From: Streptomyces sp. HB132
GTDB taxonomy: Bacteria > Actinomycetota > Actinomycetes > Streptomycetales > Streptomycetaceae
Assembly (NCBI RefSeq): GCF_016909575.1
Contig: NZ_JAFBGA010000004.1
Span: 1 to 64,000, forward strand
DNA: 64,000 nucleotides
Reading direction: 5' to 3'
Positions 17,814-28,389 of the stretch are shown here, piece by piece. The translations under genes were made by a program, and so were the position numbers. The notes under the pieces were generated by a model. That model was not told where the DNA came from, did not search any database, and saw only the letters and a program-made list of their open reading frames with translations. Position 1 is the first letter of the stretch; every line of letters starts with the position of its first letter.

Positions 17814-19081
17814 AGCCCGCTGCCACCGCCCTCCTGCTCCTGCTCCGTCCGGTGGACGCGCAGCTCCTCCAGGTCGTGCTCGTGCTCCATGGCGGCGAGG
17901 CGGTCGGCCTCCAGGAGCTCCTGGACGGAGTTCATCAGGGTGTGCATGTCGACGACGCCGATGAACTCACCGCGCCGCCCCGTCACGGCGACCCGCCCGC
18001 CGCTGTCCGTGAGCACCGCCTCCAGCGCGTCGTGCAGCGTCGCGTCTCGGGTCACGGTGTCGTGCACCAGCTGTCCGGCCCTGGCGAGCGAACCCTTGGC
18101 CCGCATCAGGTCGCCGCGGCGCAGCCACTTGTAGGGGCGGTTGCGGCGGTCCAGCATCAGCAGCTCGTTGTGCCGGCCGTCCCGCAGCTTGTCGAAGATC
18201 GACTGGAGCGGGTCCTCGACGGTCACCGTGGGGAAGTCGGCGATCCCCACGTCCCGCACACGGGTCAGGTTGAGCCGCTTCAGCGCGGCGCCCGCGCCCA
18301 CGAAGCCTGAGACGAAGTCGTCCGTCGGGTTGGTGAGGATGGCCTCGGGGGTGTCGAACTGCGCGATGTGCGAACGCTCCCGGAGCACCGCGATCCGGTC
18401 GCCCAGCTTGATGGCCTCGTCGAAGTCGTGGGTGACGAAGACGATCGTCTTGTGCAGCTCGTGCTGGAGCCGGATCAGCTCGTCCTGGAGGTGGTCGCGC
18501 GTGATCGGGTCGACCGCCCCGAACGGCTCGTCCATCAGCAGTACCGGCGGGTCCGCGGCCAGGGCCCGCGCCACCCCCACGCGCTGCTGCTGGCCGCCGG
18601 ACAGCTGGCGCGGATACCGCCCGTGGAACTCCCGGGGGTCCAGCCCGACGAGGTCGAGCATCTCCTCGACCCGGTCCTTCACCCCGGACTTCGACCAGCC
18701 CGTCATCTTCGGTACGAGGGCGATGTTCTCCGCGACCGTCATGTGCGGGAAGAGACCGGAGGACTGGATGGCGTAACCGATCTTGCGGCGCAGCTTCACC
18801 GGGTCCATGTCGGTGACGTCCTCGTCGTTGATCCTGATCCGCCCGGACGTCGGCTCGATCAGGCGGTTGATCATCTTGAGGGTGGTGGACTTCCCGCAGC
18901 CCGAGGGGCCCACGAGGATCACCGTCTCGCCGGCCTTGATGTCCATGGACACCTCGTCCACGGCCGGGGTGGGGCTGCCGGGGTAGGACTTGCTGAGGTT
19001 CTCCAGCTGGATGGTGGCACCGGAGGTGCTCGCGGGGCGGGGCGGGGCCGACTCCGTCGACCCGGTGACGGTCTCAGGCAC
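17810..19081 (-). CDS. Glycine betaine/osmoprotectant ABC transporter ATP-binding protein with CBS domains
   Basis: 423 aa from GTG 19081. Walker A GPSGCGKST (residues 58-66), signature LSGGQQQRVGVARAL, Walker B LLMDEPFGAVD. After the ATPase domain come two CBS-like modules (FDKLRDGRHNELLMLDRRNRPYKWLRRGDL and LHDALEAVLTDSGGRVAVTGRRGEFIGVVD), which in OpuA-type importers sense ionic strength or nucleotide. It overlaps the first permease by eight bases and the second by four. Confidence 0.92.
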   Translation of the reverse strand: MPETVTGSTESAPPRPASTSGATIQLENLSKSYPGSPTPAVDEVSMDIKAGETVILVGPSGCGKSTTLKMINRLIEPTSGRIRINDEDVTDMDPVKLRRKIGYAIQSSGLFPHMTVAENIALVPKMTGWSKSGVKDRVEEMLDLVGLDPREFHGRYPRQLSGGQQQRVGVARALAADPPVLLMDEPFGAVDPITRDHLQDELIRLQHELHKTIVFVTHDFDEAIKLGDRIAVLRERSHIAQFDTPEAILTNPTDDFVSGFVGAGAALKRLNLTRVRDVGIADFPTVTVEDPLQSIFDKLRDGRHNELLMLDRRNRPYKWLRRGDLMRAKGSLARAGQLVHDTVTRDATLHDALEAVLTDSGGRVAVTGRRGEFIGVVDMHTLMNSVQELLEADRLAAMEHEHDLEELRVHRTEQEQEGGGSGL

Positions 19082-19721
19082 GGATCCCCCTAGGGATGGT
19101 GAGCCGTCCGAGAAGCACGTAGGCGGCGTCGAAGAGCAGAGCGAGGATGACGATGCCGATCGTGCCGGCGAGGACCTTGTTGATGGCGTTTGCGCTTCCC
19201 AGTGAGGCGAGGCCACCGAAGATCTCGTTGCCGAGTCCGGGGCCCGAGGCGTAGGCGGCGATGGCGGCGATGCCCATCAGCATCTGGGTGGAGACCCGGA
19301 TGCCGGTGAGGATGGGCGGCCATGCGAGGGGCAGTTCGACCTTGAGGAGCCGTCGTGTCCGCGACATCCCGATGCCCTTGGCGGCGTCGACGAGCGACGG
19401 GTCGACCCCGCGCAGCCCGACGATGCAGTTACGGACGACGGGCAGCAGCCCGTACAGCGTCAGGATGATCACGGTGGGCGGGACTCCCAGGCCGACCAGG
19501 GGGATCAGCAGACCGATCGCGGCGAGCGAAGGGATGGTGAGGATCGCCGAGGTGGACGTGATGGCCAGGGAGCCGCCCCAACTGCTCCGATAGCTGACGA
19601 CACCGATCAGTACGCCGAGGAGCGTGGCGATGACCATGCACTGGAAGACGGCGCTGGCGTGCTGATACGTGTCGGTGAGAAGTTGCTGGTGGCGGGTGCC
19701 CACATACTCCCAGAAGTTCAC
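19074..19721 (-). CDS. Osmoprotectant ABC transporter permease (first gene of operon)
   Basis: 215 aa from GTG 19721, with GGAGC upstream. Six hydrophobic segments; the EAA loop reads DAAKGIGMSRTRRLLKVELPLAWPPILTG. Residues GLGVPPTVIILTLYGLLPVVRN are typical of OpuB/OpuC permeases. It starts 17 bases downstream of the Lrp-type gene stop, on the same strand, so it could be co-transcribed with that regulator. Confidence 0.9.
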   Translation of the reverse strand: MNFWEYVGTRHQQLLTDTYQHASAVFQCMVIATLLGVLIGVVSYRSSWGGSLAITSTSAILTIPSLAAIGLLIPLVGLGVPPTVIILTLYGLLPVVRNCIVGLRGVDPSLVDAAKGIGMSRTRRLLKVELPLAWPPILTGIRVSTQMLMGIAAIAAYASGPGLGNEIFGGLASLGSANAINKVLAGTIGIVILALLFDAAYVLLGRLTIPRGIRA

Positions 19722-19737
19722 ATGTTGCTCCGTAGGC

Positions 19738-20211
19738 TCAGTCGGTGTCCTCTGCAGCCTGCTCAACCAGCGGGATAATACGCAGCGGCACCGGGTTTTC
19801 CATGACGATCGCCGTGGAGGCCCGGACGATGCCATCAAAGCCGACCACGCGGTCGATCACCCGCTGGAGGTCGGCGTTCGAGCGGGCGACGAGCCGGCAG
19901 AACATGTCCCCGTGCCCGGTCGTCGTGTGCAGCTCCAGGACTTCCGGTACGCCACTCAAGTGGGCCCGCACGTCGGCGCCTTGCCCCTGCTTGATCTCCA
20001 GCGTCGCGAACGCGGTGACGGGATAGCCCAGGGCGGCGGGGTCCACGTCCGGGCCGAACCCCCGGATGACGCCATTCGACTGAAGCCGGTCCAGCCGGGC
20101 CTGCACGGTCCCGCGCGCCACTCCGAGCCGCCGCGACGCCTCGAGTACGCCGATGCGGGGCTCGCGGGCCAGCAGCAGGATGAGCCGGCCGTCCAGATGA
20201 TCGATCGCCAT
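19738..20211 (-). CDS. Lrp/AsnC-family transcriptional regulator
   Basis: 157 aa. HTH_AsnC at residues 1-55 (DHLDGRLILLLAREPRIGVLEASRRLGVARGTVQARLDRL), then a RAM ligand domain (YPVTAFATLEIKQGQGADVRAHL ... GHGDMFCRLVARSNADL). It is divergent from hpd with a shared intergenic region holding a 19-bp direct repeat, so it probably controls hpd in response to an aromatic amino acid such as Tyr or Phe. The ABC operon follows downstream on its strand. Confidence 0.9.
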   Translation of the reverse strand: MAIDHLDGRLILLLAREPRIGVLEASRRLGVARGTVQARLDRLQSNGVIRGFGPDVDPAALGYPVTAFATLEIKQGQGADVRAHLSGVPEVLELHTTTGHGDMFCRLVARSNADLQRVIDRVVGFDGIVRASTAIVMENPVPLRIIPLVEQAAEDTD

Positions 20212-20213
20212 GA

Positions 20214-21479
<1,266 letters not shown>

Positions 21480-21489
21480 CCACCACGAC

Positions 21490-21527
21490 GAAGGGGTCCT
21501 TCTCCCGGGTGGGAGAAGGACCCCTTC
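21490..21527 (+). terminator. Hairpin terminator after hpd
   Basis: Perfect 17-bp stem (GAAGGGGTCCTTCTCCC and complement) with loop GGGT, ten bases after the hpd stop and ten bases before the end of the convergent TPR gene; probably bidirectional. Confidence 0.85.
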
Positions 21528-21536
21528 AGCGTGCGG

Positions 21537-23198
21537 TCACGGAGTGGGGGTGGCGCTCGGCCTCGCCTGCGGCGACGGGGCCGCCGACTGCCCGGACCGG
21601 AGCTCCCCGGGTGCCTGCGAGGGTGTCCGTGAGGGCTGCTGCGCGGGCTCCGGCGAGGCGTCCGCCCCGGAATCCCGCGACGGCGACGGCGAAGGTTCCG
21701 GCTCGGTGGAGGGCTCCGGAGCCGGCGGCTGCATGAACTCCGGGCCGCCCGCCGCCGGCTCACCCAGGGCGTCCAGGGCCTCCTGGGCCGACGGAGCGGC
21801 GAGCGGCGAGAAGTCCGGGTTCGTCCGGAGGGCCTCCTCCAGATGGCCGCGGGCCGGACCGTCCTGGCCGAGAGAGCTCTCGATCATTCCCAGGTGATAG
21901 GCGTACGAGGCGTTCCGCACGCCGGACTCCACGGCCTTCTCCGCGTACTGCATGCCCTCCTCGCTCCGGCCCGCCCGGTGCAGTGACCAGGCCAGCGTGT
22001 CCGCCACCGCAGAGCTGCGGCGCTGCGCCTGCCACTCGGTGCGCATCAGCTCCACCGCCGCCTCCGGGTCGCCGTGGTCGGCCTCGAAGCGGGCCTCGGT
22101 CAGCGACTCGTTGACCCCGGAGGTCCCGGCCCGCGTCAGGAGGTCGCGGAGCTTCGCGTACTGGGTGCGGGAGTCGCCGTCCAGGTCCAGCGACTCGTAC
22201 AGCTCGCCCAGTTCGAGCACGTACTCGGGGCGTGGCAGCTTCGTCGTCACCGTCCGGTAGTCCGCCAGCGCCTCGTCCGTGCGGCCGAGGGCCGCCAGCG
22301 CGCGGGCCCGGCCCCCCAGGGAGGCGAGGTGACCGCGGTCGGTACGCAGGGCCGCGTCGTACTGTGCGAGAGCCTCCGCCGGCTCGCCGCGCTCCGCGGC
22401 GAGTTCCCCCAGACGGTGCAGGGACGCCGCCTTCTCGGCCGGCGTGGCGGCGCGGTCCGCCGCCTCCTGGGCGGTGGCCAGGGCGTCCTCACGCCAGCCC
22501 TGGTTGCGGTACATGTCCGACGTCCTGGCCAGGCCGGGGGCGCCCTTGCGCAGAGCGCCGAACTTCTCCGTCGCCCTGGCCGCCGCCGCGTACTCGCCGA
22601 GGCCGTTGTAGGCGTCGATCAGCACCGGGTACGCGGTCCAGTTCTTCGGCTGCCGCGTCCGCACGGTCTCGCCCCACTTCTTGGCGGCGAGGAAGTCGTT
22701 CCGGGCGTTGGCGAGAGACCCGAGGCCCACCCACGCCGCCGTGTTCCCGCGCTCACCCGGCTGCGCCGCCAGCGAGCGCTGGAGGGCCTGTTCGGCCCGG
22801 GTGAAGTAGGCGGCGTCCGCGGAACGGCGCCCCCACTCCACGTACGCCGAGCCGAGCACCGCCCAGGACGGGGCGTCGGCGGGATGCGTCTCCACCCATT
22901 TCTGCCGGTCACCGATGAGGGCCGTCAGATCGGACAGCGACGCCGGGGAGCCCGCGGCGGCCGCGGCCTCGGCCCGTGCCACGGGCCCCTGCGGGCGGTC
23001 CGCGCCGTCCCCGGAGTCGTCCGGGACGGCGATCACCGCACCGGCCACGAGCACGGCACCGGCCACCGCGCCGAACGCCGCCCTGCGCAGCGTCGTGCGC
23101 ATCGGCGCGGGAGGCGGTGGGACGGACGTCGCACCCTGGGGCGGCAGGGTGGAGGGGAGCGGCTCCGGGTTCTGCTGCGGCTTGGCATCCATGGTCAT
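21537..23198 (-). CDS. Membrane-anchored TPR protein
   Basis: 553 aa. A Pro/Gln-rich cytoplasmic lead, one membrane segment (about residues 41-58: AAFGAVAGAVLVAGAVIAV), then an extracytoplasmic chain of tetratricopeptide repeats (ALGSAYVEWGRR, AWVGLGSLANARND, LHRLGELAAERGEPAEALAQYDAAL, AYHLGMIESSLGQDGPARGHLEEAL) and a C-terminal Pro/Ser/Glu-rich tail. It is likely a scaffold. GTG 23201, ATG 23198 and ATG 23192 are all possible starts; no strong ribosome site decides. It converges on hpd and is divergent from the FAD oxidase. Confidence 0.8.
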   Translation of the reverse strand: MTMDAKPQQNPEPLPSTLPPQGATSVPPPPAPMRTTLRRAAFGAVAGAVLVAGAVIAVPDDSGDGADRPQGPVARAEAAAAAGSPASLSDLTALIGDRQKWVETHPADAPSWAVLGSAYVEWGRRSADAAYFTRAEQALQRSLAAQPGERGNTAAWVGLGSLANARNDFLAAKKWGETVRTRQPKNWTAYPVLIDAYNGLGEYAAAARATEKFGALRKGAPGLARTSDMYRNQGWREDALATAQEAADRAATPAEKAASLHRLGELAAERGEPAEALAQYDAALRTDRGHLASLGGRARALAALGRTDEALADYRTVTTKLPRPEYVLELGELYESLDLDGDSRTQYAKLRDLLTRAGTSGVNESLTEARFEADHGDPEAAVELMRTEWQAQRRSSAVADTLAWSLHRAGRSEEGMQYAEKAVESGVRNASYAYHLGMIESSLGQDGPARGHLEEALRTNPDFSPLAAPSAQEALDALGEPAAGGPEFMQPPAPEPSTEPEPSPSPSRDSGADASPEPAQQPSRTPSQAPGELRSGQSAAPSPQARPSATPTP

Positions 23199-23289
23199 CA
23201 CTCTGCGTCAGTACGAAGATCACATCGCGCTCCGTGAAGGCTGACGCAGACGGGTTCACACCATTGGCCCCGGGTGTCACGCTCGGATC

Positions 23290-24657
23290 ATGGACGCACT
23301 CCTCGAACGACTGCGCGCGGGTCTTCCGGCCGAGGCACTGATCACGGACCCGGACATCACTGCCTCGTACGCCCACGACATGGCGAGCTTCTGCGACGCC
23401 GGCACTCCCGCCGTCGTGGTGCTCCCGCGCACGGTCGAGGAGGTCCAGCACGTCATGCGGACCGCCACCGCCCTGCGGGTCCCCGTCGTCCCCCAGGGTG
23501 CGAGGACCGGGCTCTCGGGCGCGGCCAACGCCTCCGACGGCTGCATCGTGCTCTCCCTGGTGAAGATGGACCGGATCCTGGAGATCAGCCCGGTCGACCG
23601 GATCGCGGTCGTCGAACCGGGAGTCGTCAACGCCACGCTGTCCCGCGCCGTCAACGAACACGGCCTGTACTACCCGCCGGACCCGTCGAGCTGGGAGATG
23701 TGCACGATCGGCGGCAACATCGGGACCGCGTCCGGCGGGCTGTGCTGCGTCAAGTACGGCGTCACCGCCGAGTACGTCCTCGGCCTGGAGGTCGTCCTGG
23801 CCGACGGCAGGCTGCTGAACACCGGGCGGCGTACCGCGAAGGGCGTCGCCGGATACGACCTCACCCGGCTCTTCGTCGGCTCGGAGGGCAGCCTCGGTAT
23901 CGTCGTCAGGGCCGTCCTCGCGCTGCGGCCCATGCCACCGCGGCAGCTCGTGCTCGCCGCCGAATTCCCCTCCGCGGCCGCGGCCTGCGACGCGGTGTGC
24001 CGGATCATGGAGCGAGGGCACACACCGTCACTCCTCGAACTGATGGACCGGACGACCGTGCGTGCCGTCAACGCGATGGCCTCCATGGGCCTCCCCGAAT
24101 CCACCGAGGCCCTCCTGCTCTGTGCCTTCGACACGCCCGACCCGACGGCCGACCTCACCGCCGTCGGGGAACTCTGCAAGGCGTCCGGGGCCACCGAGGT
24201 CGTGCCCGCCGACGACGTCGCCGAGTCCGAACTCCTGCTGCAGGCACGCCGGACGGCCCTCCCAGCCCTGGAGACCGTCAAGTCGGCCACGATGATCGAC
24301 GACGTGTGCGTGCCGCGCTCCCGGCTGGGCGCGATGATCGAGGGAACCGCCGCGATCGCCGAGAAGTTCGGGCTGACCATCGGTGTCTGCGCCCACGCGG
24401 GCGACGGCAACACCCACCCCGTCGTCTGCTTCGACCACACGGACGCCGACGAGTCCCGCAGGGCTCGCGAGTCCTTCGACGAGATCATGGCGCTGGGCCT
24501 CGAACTGGGCGGCACCATCACCGGCGAACACGGCGTCGGCGTACTGAAGAAGGAATGGCTGGCCCGCGAACTCGGCGAGGTGGGCCTTGAGTTGCAGCGC
24601 GGGATCAAGGCAGCCTTCGACCCGCTCGGGCTGCTCAACCCCGGCAAGCTGTTCTGA
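23290..24657 (+). CDS. FAD-linked oxidase, glycolate/D-lactate oxidase (GlcD) type
   Basis: 455 aa, full length for the VAO/GlcD family. The PCMH-type FAD domain shows VVPQGARTGLSGAANASDGCIVLSL and the phosphate-binding NIGTASGGLCCVKYG; the C-terminal cap has HAGDGNTHPV (His ligand region) and GEHGVGVLKK. It oxidises a 2-hydroxy acid, passing electrons to FAD. No GlcE/GlcF partners are present, so it is probably a stand-alone dehydrogenase. The exact substrate is open. Confidence 0.9.
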   Translation: MDALLERLRAGLPAEALITDPDITASYAHDMASFCDAGTPAVVVLPRTVEEVQHVMRTATALRVPVVPQGARTGLSGAANASDGCIVLSLVKMDRILEISPVDRIAVVEPGVVNATLSRAVNEHGLYYPPDPSSWEMCTIGGNIGTASGGLCCVKYGVTAEYVLGLEVVLADGRLLNTGRRTAKGVAGYDLTRLFVGSEGSLGIVVRAVLALRPMPPRQLVLAAEFPSAAAACDAVCRIMERGHTPSLLELMDRTTVRAVNAMASMGLPESTEALLLCAFDTPDPTADLTAVGELCKASGATEVVPADDVAESELLLQARRTALPALETVKSATMIDDVCVPRSRLGAMIEGTAAIAEKFGLTIGVCAHAGDGNTHPVVCFDHTDADESRRARESFDEIMALGLELGGTITGEHGVGVLKKEWLARELGEVGLELQRGIKAAFDPLGLLNPGKLF

Positions 24658-24674
24658 CGCCCGCGCACCGCCGC

Positions 24675-25151
24675 TCAGGCCTCGCCGTCCTGCGGCTCGT
24701 CCTGCGACCAGGGATCGCTCAGCCACAGGTCGTCGGCGGGCAGCGGGGTGAGCAGTTCGGCGAGGGCCCCGTCGAGTCCCAGCAGCCCGCTCTCGGTCCC
24801 CGGAGGCACCACCCGCAGGGTGCGCTCCACCCAGGCGGAGACGGCGGCGGACGGCACCTCCAGGAGGGCGTTGCCATCGGGTGAGGTGAGCGCGACACAG
24901 ACGACACCCCGGTCCGCGACCTTCGTCGGCCAGATCCGTACGTCCCCGTGTCCGCAGGGCCGGAACACCCCCTCCACCAGCAGCTCACGGGCGAACGTCC
25001 AGTGCACGGGCGACTCGGAGCCGACGTGGAAGGTGATGTGCACGGCGTACGGGTCGTCGGTGAAGTAGGACAGCCGCGCGGGCACGGGGACCGACCGCTC
25101 GGGCGACAGGACCAGCTTCACTTCCAGTTCGCGTTCCACGGCGTTCTGCAT
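24675..25151 (-). CDS. ssgG: SsgA-like protein (SALP), sporulation/cell division regulator, probably SsgG
   Basis: 158 aa. Family hallmarks are ARLSYFTDDPYAVHITFHVG, VHWTFARELLVEGVFRPCGHGDVRIWP and LEVPSAAVSAWVERTLRVVPPGTE. SALPs occur only in morphologically complex actinomycetes and direct septum placement and spore wall events. I assign SsgG because, from memory, ssgG in S. coelicolor lies in the same order beside an FAD oxidase, a TPR gene and hpd. ATG 25151 gives the normal SALP start; longer starts upstream lack support. It is convergent with the FAD oxidase gene. Confidence 0.85.
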   Translation of the reverse strand: MQNAVERELEVKLVLSPERSVPVPARLSYFTDDPYAVHITFHVGSESPVHWTFARELLVEGVFRPCGHGDVRIWPTKVADRGVVCVALTSPDGNALLEVPSAAVSAWVERTLRVVPPGTESGLLGLDGALAELLTPLPADDLWLSDPWSQDEPQDGEA

Positions 25152-25367
25152 GAGGTGTACGACCTTCCGATGCTCGTAGGGGCCGGTTCCGTGACCGGTC
25201 CGCACAAGGAGAGACCGCCCTCCCCGACGTCTATGACGCGACTTCCCAGAAAAACTTCCCCCGACCCTGAAAGTGGTCCAAACACCAGGACAGGCACGGG
25301 GGTGCTCGGAGGTCTGATAGATGTGGACCCTTGTATTGAGGCCTCGAAGAGATACGGGACCACGGTG

Positions 25368-26948
25368 ATGAGCGCCCCAACCCCGGCACCCGGTGACGAA
25401 AGCCCCCGCGAGGGGTACTACCCAGACCCGTCCATTCCCGGATACGTCCGGTACTGGAACGGCGCTTCATGGGTCCCCGGCACCAGCCGGCCCGCACCGC
25501 CGGGCGGGACGGCGTCCGCGCCGGCTCCCGCCCCCACGGCCGACGCCGCCCCGCGGCCTCCGGCCCAGGTGGACGAGACCGGGCCGATGTACCTCGACGA
25601 GGTCGAGGGTGCGGCCCCTGCCGGAGGAGACGGCGGGGCGGACGCCGACGCGGCCCCCGGCCGGCCCCTGCCGGCGTCCGCCTGGCAGGCCGACACCTCC
25701 CGGCAGTCCGGCTTCGGCGGCGAACGCGACCACCGGGTCTCGTGGGGCGGCCCCGACCCGCGTACGCCGGGGGCGGACGGCACCGATCCGCGAACTCCCG
25801 GGGCAGGCACTCCCGGTCCGCGAACCCCCGGCGCGGGCACGCCCGAAGCCGCGACGCCGCACTCCACGCCACCCACCGCTGCCACCCCCACGGACGGCGA
25901 GTCCGCCGGCCCCCGGCGGCCCGGTACCCCCGACCCGACGCGTGGCCCCGTGCCCGGCATGCGGGACGGCGGTGACGCGGTGTCCGAGGGCACCGTCACC
26001 CTCCGCGCCGACCGGCCCGGCAGGAGTGCCGGCACCGGCACCGGCAGCCGCCCGCCGACAGACGGCACGGTCACCATCCGCGCGGTGGGCCCCGGCACCG
26101 CCGCCCGCCCCTCGCGTCCGCGCGACGACGCCCAGGCCGAGGGCACGATGACGATCCGCGCGGTGCCGCCCGGCGGCACCCCGCGGCCCCCGGCCCCCGC
26201 TCCGTCGCCCACCCCGCCGCAGGCAGCGGCCCCGGGGCTGAACGCGCCCCTGACACAGGGCCCCGATGGCGGGTCCGCGTCCTGGCCGCAGCAGGCCCAC
26301 CAGTTCGCCCGGCCCGAGCAGACGGCACGCCCGCAGCAGCCCGCGCCCCAGCCGCTGAGCCCGATGCCCGCGCAGGGTGTCGGTCCCGATCAGCAGCAGC
26401 CCGTCGTGCCCTGGAAGCCCCCGGTGGACGACCCCTTCCAGCAGCTCGTCCGGTCCCAGGCCTCCGTCAGGCCCGCCGCCCTCGGCAAGCGGCTGGCCGC
26501 CCGGATCCTCGACACCGTCGTCCTCGGTGTGCTGGCCGGGGCGGCCGGATTCCCCCTGGTCACCCGGGCGATGGACCACATCGACCGGAAGATCGAAGCG
26601 GCGAAGATGTCCGGCGAGACGGTCACGGTCTGGCTCCTGGACTCCACCACGGCCGGACTGTTCGGTGGGGTCCTCGCCGCCTTCCTCGTCCTCGGCTGCG
26701 TCCTGGAGGCCGTACCCACCGCCAAGTGGGGCCGCACGCTGGGCAAGAAGCTGTGCGGTCTCGAGGTACGGGACATCGAGTCCCACGACGCGCCGGGCCT
26801 GGGCGCCGCGCTGCGCCGCTGGCTGGTGTACGGGGTGCTGGGCCTGGTCGCCGTCGGCGTGCTCAACGTGCTCTGGTGCCTGATCGACCGCCCGTGGCGC
26901 CAGTGCTGGCACGACAAGGCGGCCCGTACCTTCGTCGCCGGCCGGTAG
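25368..26948 (+). CDS. RDD-family membrane protein with N-terminal DUF2510 motif
   Basis: 526 aa. Residues about 14-40 (EGYYPDPSIPGYVRYWNGASWVPGT) form a DUF2510 motif. A long disordered Pro/Gly/Thr region follows with several repeats of the pattern GTVT-[IL]-RAV-PG (three to four copies). The C-terminal RDD domain has Arg-rich entry (KRLAARILDTVVLGVLAGAAGF), two or three membrane helices and the KLCGLEVRDIES / RQCWHDKAARTFV signatures. ATG 25368 (or GTG 25365) is chosen. The following gene is a second RDD protein. Confidence 0.85.
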   Translation: MSAPTPAPGDESPREGYYPDPSIPGYVRYWNGASWVPGTSRPAPPGGTASAPAPAPTADAAPRPPAQVDETGPMYLDEVEGAAPAGGDGGADADAAPGRPLPASAWQADTSRQSGFGGERDHRVSWGGPDPRTPGADGTDPRTPGAGTPGPRTPGAGTPEAATPHSTPPTAATPTDGESAGPRRPGTPDPTRGPVPGMRDGGDAVSEGTVTLRADRPGRSAGTGTGSRPPTDGTVTIRAVGPGTAARPSRPRDDAQAEGTMTIRAVPPGGTPRPPAPAPSPTPPQAAAPGLNAPLTQGPDGGSASWPQQAHQFARPEQTARPQQPAPQPLSPMPAQGVGPDQQQPVVPWKPPVDDPFQQLVRSQASVRPAALGKRLAARILDTVVLGVLAGAAGFPLVTRAMDHIDRKIEAAKMSGETVTVWLLDSTTAGLFGGVLAAFLVLGCVLEAVPTAKWGRTLGKKLCGLEVRDIESHDAPGLGAALRRWLVYGVLGLVAVGVLNVLWCLIDRPWRQCWHDKAARTFVAGR

Positions 26949-27036
26949 GGGCCCCGTACGCCCGTGTGCTGACGCCCCGTCCCCCGAAGGGACCTCAGCC
27001 GTTGCGGGCCTTCACTGGCCGGGGTGCACTGCCCCC

Positions 27037-27693
27037 ATGAGCAACGAACCACCGCCTCCGCCGCCCGACGACGACCCCTTCTCGAAGAGGCCGCCGCAGG
27101 GGCCCCCGACCCCGCCGGGCGGTTCGCCCTACGGCGGCGGGCCGCCCCCGCCTCCGCCGCCCCAGGACCCGTACGGCGGCGGTGGCCCCTACGGCGGTGC
27201 GGATCCGCTGGCCGGCATGCCGCCGCTCGCGGAACCGGGCAAGCGGATCCTCGCGCGGCTGATCGACCTGCTCATCATCTCGATCCCGCTGTACCTGATC
27301 TCGCTGCCCTTCGGCGGGGCGGTCGACGTCACGTCGGACGACGGCAACGACGACTTCGGCAACGCGGTGGGCAACGCCTATTCGGGTCATCAGCTGGTGT
27401 GGTCGCTGATCGGCCTGGTGGTCTACGTCGCCTACGACACGTACTTCACCCACAAGGACGGCCGGACCCTCGGCAAGCGGCTGCTCAAGATGCGCGTCGC
27501 GATGCTCAACGACGGCTCGGTGCCCGACACGAACTCCTCGCTGATGCGGGCCGTCGTGCTCTGGCTCCCGGCGCTGCTGTGCTGCCCCTGCCTGTGGTGG
27601 CTCATCAACATCGTGCTGATGTTCACGGACAAGCCCTACCGGCAGGGCCTTCAGGACAAGGCGGGCAAGACCGTGGTCGTCACCGTCCCCTGA
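27037..27693 (+). CDS. RDD-family membrane protein, proline-rich N-terminus
   Basis: 218 aa. About 60 residues of Pro/Gly-rich sequence (PPPPPPDDDPFSKRPPQG) precede the RDD domain: GKRILARLIDLLIISIPLYLISLPF, then YDTYFTHKDGRTLGKRLLKMRVAML and a CCPC-containing helix before KPYRQGLQDKAGKTVVV. RDD proteins are small membrane proteins of unclear function, some linked to ion transport. It lies 88 bases after the other RDD gene, likely the same transcription unit. Confidence 0.88.
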   Translation: MSNEPPPPPPDDDPFSKRPPQGPPTPPGGSPYGGGPPPPPPPQDPYGGGGPYGGADPLAGMPPLAEPGKRILARLIDLLIISIPLYLISLPFGGAVDVTSDDGNDDFGNAVGNAYSGHQLVWSLIGLVVYVAYDTYFTHKDGRTLGKRLLKMRVAMLNDGSVPDTNSSLMRAVVLWLPALLCCPCLWWLINIVLMFTDKPYRQGLQDKAGKTVVVTVP

Positions 27694-27704
27694 GCCGGGA
27701 GGGG

Positions 27705-27995
27705 TCAGTGGCGCAGTGAGTGCTCGCCGACGTGCTCCCGCCGCGCCGTGGCGATCTCGATGTCCTCGATCGTGCGGTGCGTACGGGTGGCGGTGGGCGC
27801 CGCCGTCACCTTCCGGACCGTCGTCGTGCGGGCGGGCAGGGCCATCGCCACCAGGAGGCCCAGGGCCAGCGCCGCGGTGCCGACGAGGGCGACACCGATG
27901 CCCGATTCCGTACGGAAGAGCAGCAGCATGGCGAGGGCGGAGAAGACGACGGTGGCCGAACCGTAGGAGAACTGTGCGGCTGTCGGACGCGGCAT
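27705..27995 (-). CDS. Small two-helix membrane protein
   Basis: 96 aa. Two hydrophobic segments (GSATVVFSALAMLLLF and VALVGTAALALGLLVAMAL) are followed by a hydrophilic tail rich in Thr, Arg and His (RTHRTIEDIEIATARREHVGEHSLRH). Convergent with the RDD gene, 11 bases apart. No family or function recognised; codon use is normal for a real gene. Confidence 0.65.
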   Translation of the reverse strand: MPRPTAAQFSYGSATVVFSALAMLLLFRTESGIGVALVGTAALALGLLVAMALPARTTTVRKVTAAPTATRTHRTIEDIEIATARREHVGEHSLRH

Positions 27996-28389
27996 GGCGG
28001 TATCCGTCCTCGGGGCGTCGGATAGGGGCAGTCTCTCGACACGTTCGCACTGTCAATCGACTCTACGACGGTGGATGCCCGTGAAGAACGGGTAGTAAGC
28101 GTGACCTAACCCACGGTGCCGGTGCACAGGGGGCGCACGGAGTCACACCGCCGTCGGCGGGAGCCGACGGCGCGCCGGTCGGGTCGAGCGGCAGGGACCG
28201 GTGTACCTCCGATGTACGTCCGGATAACGGAAGAGGTCTCCCGCATAGTGCACTTGGTATGTCCAAGTCAAGATCTGTCTTTTCTCTCATAACTCCGATC
28301 GAATGTCGTCACTTGTGACGCGTTGAACGCGCGCGGCCCGTTTTCAACCCCCTGGCCGCGGCTGCGAACGCCGGGGAGGACTGCATCAA
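27996..28389. other. Intergenic region upstream of the secreted M6 protease
   Basis: About 390 bases without a supported gene. It carries an AT-richer stretch near 28246-28300 (around GCACTTGGTATGTCCAAGTC) that probably includes the protease promoter. A short dyad CACTTGG/CCAAGT is seen there. Nothing else recognised. Confidence 0.35.
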